In this document: positions 59,053-64,000 of the stretch, piece after piece
How the letters are laid out: each line of letters starts with the position of its first letter
Numbering within the stretch: position 1 is the stretch's first letter
Source of the DNA: Bacillus sp. AFS015802
Lineage (GTDB): Bacteria > Bacillota > Bacilli > Bacillales > Bacillaceae_B
Length of the DNA: 64,000 nt
Reading direction: 5' to 3'
Assembly: GCF_002561455.1 (NCBI RefSeq)
Contig: NZ_NTUP01000066.1
Coordinates: 356,802-420,801 of the forward strand
Translations under genes and position numbers: made by a program
Notes under the pieces: generated by a model
Databases searched by the model: none
What the model saw: the letters and a program-made list of their open reading frames with translations, nothing else
What the model was told of the DNA's origin: nothing

Positions 59053-60353
59053 CAAAAGGTAATCTTCCGTTGCACCCGGTCCAGTGAGTAGCCGATTGTG
59101 ACCGCTACAAGGGTGGGGGTGGTCCATGCCATGCCGTTTTCACTGAGGGGAAGGAAGTTCAGGATTGCCTGTATTCCATCCATATGAATAGGAAGTGTGT
59201 TGAGCATTTCGTAAAAGGAAAAGAAAGCGGCAACACTGATTCCATACACGTACATCTTCCTGCTTTCTCCGAAGAAGTGCTGAAAGAGGGAGAGGGCAAC
59301 AAGGACTATGGCTACAGGATAAATGAGCACGAGGAGCGGGGTTGCAACGGTTAATATCACATCCAGTCCCAGATTGGTCACGCCCATCCCTATTAAAATG
59401 AAAATCACGACATAGGCTTTATATGAAAACCTTGGAAAAGCCTCATGAAAGAAGCGCCCGCATGCATTAATGAGTCCGATGCATGTCGTTAAGCAGGCAA
59501 TGATCACGATCAGGCCAAATAATACATTCCCGCCGTATCCAAATAACTGCCGGGACGCCAGCACCAGTATTTCGGCACCATTGTTCAGTGGTTCCTCATG
59601 GGGGATGACCCGTCCGATCCAACCCAGGGAAAGGTACACCATCACGAGACCCAGTGCCGCAATCATCCCGGCACTGATGGTTCCCCGGACCAGCTCGCTT
59701 TTACCCGTCGCCCCTTTATCTTTCAATCCATTGATGATGACGATGCCGAATGCCAGGGCCGCCACTGCATCCATGGTAAAATAACCTTCCAGGAAACCTT
59801 TCAGAAACGGGGCGGACTGGAATTTTTCTGTCGCCGCGGCATCGGTATAATCAAAGGTAAGAAAAGCCTGTACACATAATACGGCCAAAACAATAAGTAA
59901 CGCAGGAGTTAAAAACTGACCGACGAGATCGATGACTTTTTTCGGATTGATGCTGAGTACATAGGTCAACCCGAAGAACGCAAGAGAGAATAACAATAAC
60001 GGGAGTCGTCCCTCAACACTGACGACCTGCAAAAACCCCAATTCATACGCAACATTCGAAGCCCTCGGGATCCCGTAAAGAGCTCCGATCGAGAGATAGA
60101 TCACAATGGCAAATACAAGTCCGAAAATGGGGTGGACCCGTTCCCCGATCGATCGTAACCCATTATTCGAAAGGGATACCGAAATGATCGTCAAAAAAGG
60201 CAGGAACACGGCCGTCAAAATAAACCCGGCTATCGCTTCAACAAAGAAGCCTCCCGATTCCATTCCAAGATAAGGCGGAAAGATTAAATTCCCTGCACCA
60301 AAAAATAAAGAAAAAAGCATAAATCCGGAAATCAGCACATCTTTTTTTCTCAT
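59052..60353 (-). CDS. brnQ: Branched-chain amino acid:cation symporter BrnQ
   Basis: A 433-residue LIVCS-family carrier importing Leu/Ile/Val with sodium. The signature FGAGNLIFPPYLGMESG near residue 20 is diagnostic; about twelve helices follow, with GALYGIPRASNVAYELGF and GYFTMDAVAALAFGIV. The ATG follows TGGAGGG. A T-box leader precedes it, so expression should rise when a cognate tRNA (probably isoleucine) is uncharged. Confidence 0.95.
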   Translation of the reverse strand: MRKKDVLISGFMLFSLFFGAGNLIFPPYLGMESGGFFVEAIAGFILTAVFLPFLTIISVSLSNNGLRSIGERVHPIFGLVFAIVIYLSIGALYGIPRASNVAYELGFLQVVSVEGRLPLLLFSLAFFGLTYVLSINPKKVIDLVGQFLTPALLIVLAVLCVQAFLTFDYTDAAATEKFQSAPFLKGFLEGYFTMDAVAALAFGIVIINGLKDKGATGKSELVRGTISAGMIAALGLVMVYLSLGWIGRVIPHEEPLNNGAEILVLASRQLFGYGGNVLFGLIVIIACLTTCIGLINACGRFFHEAFPRFSYKAYVVIFILIGMGVTNLGLDVILTVATPLLVLIYPVAIVLVALSLFQHFFGESRKMYVYGISVAAFFSFYEMLNTLPIHMDGIQAILNFLPLSENGMAWTTPTLVAVTIGYSLDRVQRKITF

Positions 60354-60406
60354 CCTAAACCCTCCAGCTAAGTAGTACTCTATAGATTATTCTGACAATT
60401 CCACAT

Positions 60407-60675
60407 AAAAAAACCCGCCCCTCTCAAGGGACGAGCCATCACTCGCGTTACCACCCATATTCCGTATGCTCCCCAGTAAAGAAACATTCCGGCACTTCCT
60501 TTATGTACATTCATACACGTTCCTTCGATAACGGTGGAAATCCGTCAAAGCCTACTGTATTCGGCTTTGCATCTCATAGATGATTTTCTGAAAAGATCTG
60601 TCCAACGGCTCCCAGCTTTCACCGATTCTCTGTCTGAACATGTTTCTAATCATACTCTTTCTCGTCAAAGAATTT
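60407..60675 (-). promoter_or_regulatory. T-box leader with terminator upstream of brnQ
   Basis: On the minus strand the antiterminator motif GGGTGGTAACGCG lies at 60456-60444. It is followed by the terminator CTCGTCCC / GAGGGGCGGG and seven T residues (60444-60407). Upstream, AGAGAATCGGTGAAAGC and CCGTTGG form the distal part of stem I. A candidate specifier ATC (Ile) lies in GGACAGATCTTTTC, but the specifier-loop fold is my manual reading. Confidence 0.9.
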
Positions 60676-60688
60676 TATTATTACTCAC

Positions 60689-60717
60689 AATCTAGCATAG
60701 GGAAAAAACGCCGTCAA
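60689..60717 (-). promoter_or_regulatory. Promoter of the brnQ T-box transcript
   Basis: On the minus strand TTGACG (60717-60712), 17 bp and TAGATT (60694-60689). The remainder of the gap to 61005 holds only a partial GGTGTCAGGTATCCCC element near 60850 and nothing else definite. Confidence 0.65.
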
Positions 60718-61005
60718 TCCATTTTCCTAATATAATAGTAAATTCTATTTTTCCAGATTTATTTAATCATTTCAACAGATAATAGATGTATGATATGGAA
60801 ATTTATGCAAGTATCAGAAGGGGTTTCGAGAATGTATGTCATTTAGAAAACAGGTGTCAGGTATCCCCTTAAACGAGGGGCCATAAAACTTTTTGAATGG
60901 TATTAGTCATGGTCTATTAAAGCTAGTAAATAAATGAAAGCTAGTAAATATGCCGTTCACTTATGCATCTCTCTACCATACTTTGTATGGAAAGGAGGTG
61001 ATAGA

Positions 61006-61803
61006 ATGCCGATTATTACAACAAGAGGGATTATTTATACGATTAAGCGGGGAGACACTCTTTTTTCGATTGCAAACCAGTTTGGCAGTAACATTGCCGC
61101 CATTGAAAGAGCAAACTATTTGTTTCCCCCTGTTACGGATCAAGGTTTGATTTTTCCAGGTGATGAGTTGGTCATTCCGACTTCAACCAATTCTCCGATT
61201 ATGAGGTATATCGTTGCGAGTGGGGATACGCTTACTGGAATGGCAAATGTCTATAATAGTTTCGTGGACCTTATCGCAGGAGTGAACAATATCGACAACC
61301 CTAATCTTATTTACGTTGACCAGCCGTTGATGGTCCCCGCCTTTGCTTATAAAATCGTAAATGGGGATACGTTATTTGCTATTTCAAGAAGGTTCGGAGT
61401 ATCCGTGTCAGCTATTGAAGAGGCAAATGCAAATAGACCTGGTTTCCAACGTGATGTCATCTGGCCCGATTATCACTTGATTATCCCTATTCCTACCTCA
61501 AGGAATATCTTTGTGACAAAGCCCCTTCCAAGTTCAACGATTAGCAGTGGCCAAAGACTGGAGGGATATGCGAGGGTCTTTGAAGCGGTCGTGAATTACC
61601 AGCTAAGAGACACTAATGGTGTGATCGTAACGAATGAGCGATTCGCCATGACGAACGAAGGAGCACCTGCATACGGTTTCTTTAGTACTGGCATTCCTTT
61701 TGACCGTGCCCCGACTGCGAGCTCCGGTGAACTCTGGGTATACAGCCGAAGTGCAAAAGATGGGAGCATTCAGGATCTCGTGAAAATAAAAGTGAACTTT
61801 TAG
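61006..61803 (+). CDS. LysM-repeat protein with C-terminal Gmad2 domain
   Basis: A 265-residue protein with three LysM peptidoglycan-binding modules (about residues 8-55, YTIKRGDTLFSIANQFG; 65-112, YIVASGDTLTGMANVYN; 117-165, YKIVNGDTLFAISRRFG). A Gmad2 immunoglobulin-like domain follows (about 175-265, VTKPLPSSTISSGQRLEGYARVFEA). Gmad2 occurs in spore germination and cell-surface proteins. No signal peptide is visible, which is common for spore-coat or mother-cell proteins. ATG 61006 follows AAAGGAGGTGATAGA; the longer frame is rejected. Confidence 0.88.
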   Translation: MPIITTRGIIYTIKRGDTLFSIANQFGSNIAAIERANYLFPPVTDQGLIFPGDELVIPTSTNSPIMRYIVASGDTLTGMANVYNSFVDLIAGVNNIDNPNLIYVDQPLMVPAFAYKIVNGDTLFAISRRFGVSVSAIEEANANRPGFQRDVIWPDYHLIIPIPTSRNIFVTKPLPSSTISSGQRLEGYARVFEAVVNYQLRDTNGVIVTNERFAMTNEGAPAYGFFSTGIPFDRAPTASSGELWVYSRSAKDGSIQDLVKIKVNF

Positions 61804-61820
61804 GGAGAAAAGTTCAAATA

Positions 61821-61852
61821 AAAGAAGGTCGTGGATCCACGACCTTCTTTCT
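61821..61852. terminator. Bidirectional terminator
   Basis: A self-complementary hairpin AAAGAAGGTCGTG-GATC-CACGACCTTCTTT lies between convergent genes. Confidence 0.88.
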
Positions 61853-61853
61853 C

Positions 61854-63272
61854 CTATAATCCCAACGAAATATACTTCACTTCCAGATATTCTTCAATTC
61901 CATGGTGCCCGCCTTCACGGCCGAGGCCGCTTTGTTTGAATCCGCCGAAAGGGGCCTGCGGGGTGGACGGCATGCCGTCATTCAACCCGACGATTCCATA
62001 CTCCAATTGCTCACTGATCCGGATGCCCTTTGTGATATTTTCTGTAAAGACATAGGCAGCAAGACCGTAGATGGAATCATTGGCCCGTTCAATCGCTTCT
62101 TCTTCGGTTTTGAATGTCGTGATCGGAGCGACTGGACCGAATGTTTCGTCTTTCATACAAAGCATGTCATCATGGACGTTTGTCAGGACAGTGGGTTCAA
62201 AATATAACCCCTCTATTCCATTCCCTCCATAGGCAACCTGTGCCCCTTTGTTCACAGCATCCTCTACATGTTTACGGACCTTCTCGATGGCACTTTCATC
62301 AATCAATGGGCCGATATCGACCCCATCTTCAAGGCCGTTTCCGACTTTTAAATCCTTCACTTTTTCCACCAATTTTTCCGTGAACGAATCCACGATGGAT
62401 TCATGAACATAGACACGGTTGGAGCATACACAGGTTTGACCGGCATTCCGGAATTTTGAAGCAATGACGCCATCGACGGCTTTGTCTAAATCAGAGTCAG
62501 CCATTACGATGACAGGAGCGTGACCTCCAAGCTCCAGGGATATTTTCTTGACGGTGTCGGCTGATCCCTTCATCAGGACCTTCCCGACTTCTGTTGAACC
62601 GGTGAACGTCAGCTTTCGTACACGGGTATCTTCCATCCACGCCTCCCCGATGGATTTCGAATCCCCGGTCACCACGTTGATGACTCCTCTCGGGATGCCC
62701 GCTTCTTCAGCCAGCTGCGCCATCTTTATAGCGGTCAAAGGGGTTTGGTTTGCCGGTTTGATGACGACGGTACAACCGGTGGCAAGTGCGGGTGCAACCT
62801 TACGGGTGATCATGGCCGCAGGGAAATTCCATGGTGTGATGACGGCTACGACGCCGACGGGCTGTTTATGGACGAATAGTCGTTTATTCCGCTGCGTTGC
62901 AGGGATTTGTTCTCCGTAGACGCGCTTTCCTTCTTCGGCGTACCAGGAGATGAAGCCGTTGGCGTATTGGATTTCACCGAGTGCTTCTTTTAACGGTTTT
63001 CCCTGCTCGATGGTCATGGTACGGGCAAGATCCTCTTTGTTTTCGTCGATCAGGCCGTGCCATTTTCGGATGAGTTCACTTCGTTCATATGCCGAATACT
63101 GTGACCATTCCTTGAAGGCATAATAAGCTGCGTCTACCGCTTTTGATGCCTCTTTTTTTCCTCCATTTGGGATAGTGGCGATCACTTCCGATGTGGCAGG
63201 ATTGGTTACCTCTTTCTTTTCAAGATCCGATCCGATTCGTTCTCCGTTGATGATGAGATTGTAGTGTTGCAT
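61854..63272 (-). CDS. gabD: NAD(P)-dependent succinate-semialdehyde dehydrogenase
   Basis: A 472-residue aldehyde dehydrogenase. [19 protein letters not shown] is the cofactor-binding segment, [12 protein letters not shown] the Rossmann region, Glu in [12 protein letters not shown] the general base, and Cys in [16 protein letters not shown] the nucleophile. The adjacent second Cys and the C-terminal [22 protein letters not shown] are typical of succinate-semialdehyde dehydrogenases (4-aminobutyrate degradation). No gabT is nearby. Ribosome site AAAAGGAGG. Confidence 0.9.
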   Translation of the reverse strand: MQHYNLIINGERIGSDLEKKEVTNPATSEVIATIPNGGKKEASKAVDAAYYAFKEWSQYSAYERSELIRKWHGLIDENKEDLARTMTIEQGKPLKEALGEIQYANGFISWYAEEGKRVYGEQIPATQRNKRLFVHKQPVGVVAVITPWNFPAAMITRKVAPALATGCTVVIKPANQTPLTAIKMAQLAEEAGIPRGVINVVTGDSKSIGEAWMEDTRVRKLTFTGSTEVGKVLMKGSADTVKKISLELGGHAPVIVMADSDLDKAVDGVIASKFRNAGQTCVCSNRVYVHESIVDSFTEKLVEKVKDLKVGNGLEDGVDIGPLIDESAIEKVRKHVEDAVNKGAQVAYGGNGIEGLYFEPTVLTNVHDDMLCMKDETFGPVAPITTFKTEEEAIERANDSIYGLAAYVFTENITKGIRISEQLEYGIVGLNDGMPSTPQAPFGGFKQSGLGREGGHHGIEEYLEVKYISLGL

Positions 63273-63459
63273 AGTGTTCCTCCTTTTGTAAGGTAGATTC
63301 CCATATGCTTATTCCTATGTAGTTTGTCTTAAATTTACAATAGTGAAAGCGAAGAATCCAGTTATATACTTTATTTATTTGCCGATGGGCTATCATTGTT
63401 TAAATACCCTAAGTAAGAGGGAAGATAAACCGTATGATTAAATACAAGGAGGAATCCAT

Positions 63460-64000
63460 ATGAAAGCCATCATCATTAACCAATACGGAGACAAAGAGGT
63501 ATTACAGGAGAAAGAAATCGATCAGCCGGTGATCGGGGATAATCAAATTTTACTGGAAAATCATGCGACATCCATCAACCCGATCGATTGGAAGGTCCGT
63601 GCAGGATATTTAAAAGATATGCTCGACTTTGAATTTCCCATCATCCTGGGATGGGATGCAGCAGGAGTGATTGCTGAAAAGGGGAAAAATGTTCAAGGAT
63701 TTGAAGTGGGGGATAGAGTATTTGCGAGACCGGCTACCACAAGGGAAGGTACATATGCAGAGTATGTGGCAGTGGACGATGAACTGCTTGCCAAAATGCC
63801 CGACAGCATGAGCTTTGAAGAAGCTGCGGCCATTCCCCTTGCCGGTTTGACTGCTTGGCAGTGCCTGGTCGATTTCGGTGGCATTAAAGAAGGGGACAAG
63901 GTGCTCATCCACGCGGGATCCGGTGGAGTCGGGAATTTTGCCATTCAGATTGCGAAAAGCTTCGGAGCGCATGTCGCGACTACGGCAAGCGGAAAAAATG
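63460..64000 (+). CDS. NADP-dependent quinone oxidoreductase-like MDR protein, 3' end outside window
   Basis: The first 180 residues of a zinc-independent medium-chain reductase. MKAIIINQYGDKEVLQEKEI and INPIDWKVRAGYLKDM are followed by LGWDAAGVIAEKGKNV (GroES-like domain), and VLIHAGSGGVGNFAIQIAKSFGA is the NADPH-binding motif. ATG 63460 follows AAGGAGG. The family reduces quinones or enones. It is divergent from gabD and is cut by the window edge at an intact codon frame. Confidence 0.9.
   Translation, partial: MKAIIINQYGDKEVLQEKEIDQPVIGDNQILLENHATSINPIDWKVRAGYLKDMLDFEFPIILGWDAAGVIAEKGKNVQGFEVGDRVFARPATTREGTYAEYVAVDDELLAKMPDSMSFEEAAAIPLAGLTAWQCLVDFGGIKEGDKVLIHAGSGGVGNFAIQIAKSFGAHVATTASGKN

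Overview
The window looks like chromosomal DNA of a low-to-moderate G+C Gram-positive bacterium of the family Bacillaceae. The evidence is the strong AGGAGG-type ribosome binding sites, the LacI/CcpA-style operators, SAM (S-box), guanine and T-box leaders, lipoprotein signal peptides, a fatR/CYP102 pair, a DbpA/YxiN-type helicase, DUF3231 proteins, and a LysM-Gmad2 protein. A marine Bacillus-like genus such as Rossellomorea is a guess that I could not test. I saw no phage, insertion sequence, CRISPR array, rRNA or tRNA.

Layout. 1-6.5 kb: the 3' part of selO, a medium-chain reductase, an isochorismatase-like hydrolase, and a TetR-ABC-FtsX operon with its own operator. 6.5-16.7 kb: nei, an S-box controlled mmuP-mmuM pair for S-methylmethionine/homocysteine, a Gfo/Idh oxidoreductase, a guanine-riboswitch controlled nucleosidase-like lipoprotein, an SDR, a TRM11-like methyltransferase, DUF3231 and a fatty acid desaturase with a DesR-like operator. 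16.7-22.8 kb: a degenerate DesR-like receiver protein, a DUF2500 protein, rluF, a MerR/TipAS regulator, two near-identical tandem cold shock genes with conserved leaders, a 126-bp tandem hairpin repeat and dbpA. 23-29.5 kb: an oligosaccharide locus (LacI, debranching-type glycosidase, binding protein, two permeases). Three matching operators sit in it, and the second permease is split by a frameshift.

29.6-36 kb: a CYP102-type P450-reductase and its FatR-like repressor, a 44-residue membrane protein, a second DUF3231 gene and an SDR. 36-40.8 kb: hflX behind an attenuator with a short leader peptide, a six-repeat beta-propeller-like protein, an EamA exporter and a GNAT. 40.8-49.6 kb: an alanine/glycine symporter, a GntR-DUF1648 pair, a GNAT, a secreted transglutaminase-like lipoprotein, a bacteriocin-precursor-like gene with a 31-residue partner, and a leader peptide-membrane protein-TauE operon. 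49.6-64 kb: DUF488, an ABC ATPase coupled to a 1515-residue FtsX permease fused to an extracellular M1 peptidase, an Lrp-LysE-LysE operon, HxlR, a VOC protein, a GNAT, brnQ behind a T-box, a LysM-Gmad2 protein, gabD and the start of another quinone reductase-like gene.

From 33.8 kb rightward the gene ends carry a short dispersed repeat, AGGGACGGACC, usually as an inverted pair starting at or just after a stop codon. It is absent from the first 33 kb. The points most worth a second look are the hflX leader, the permease-peptidase fusion, the guanine-responsive lipoprotein, the degenerate DesR, the bacteriocin-like gene and the two families of covarying hairpin repeats.
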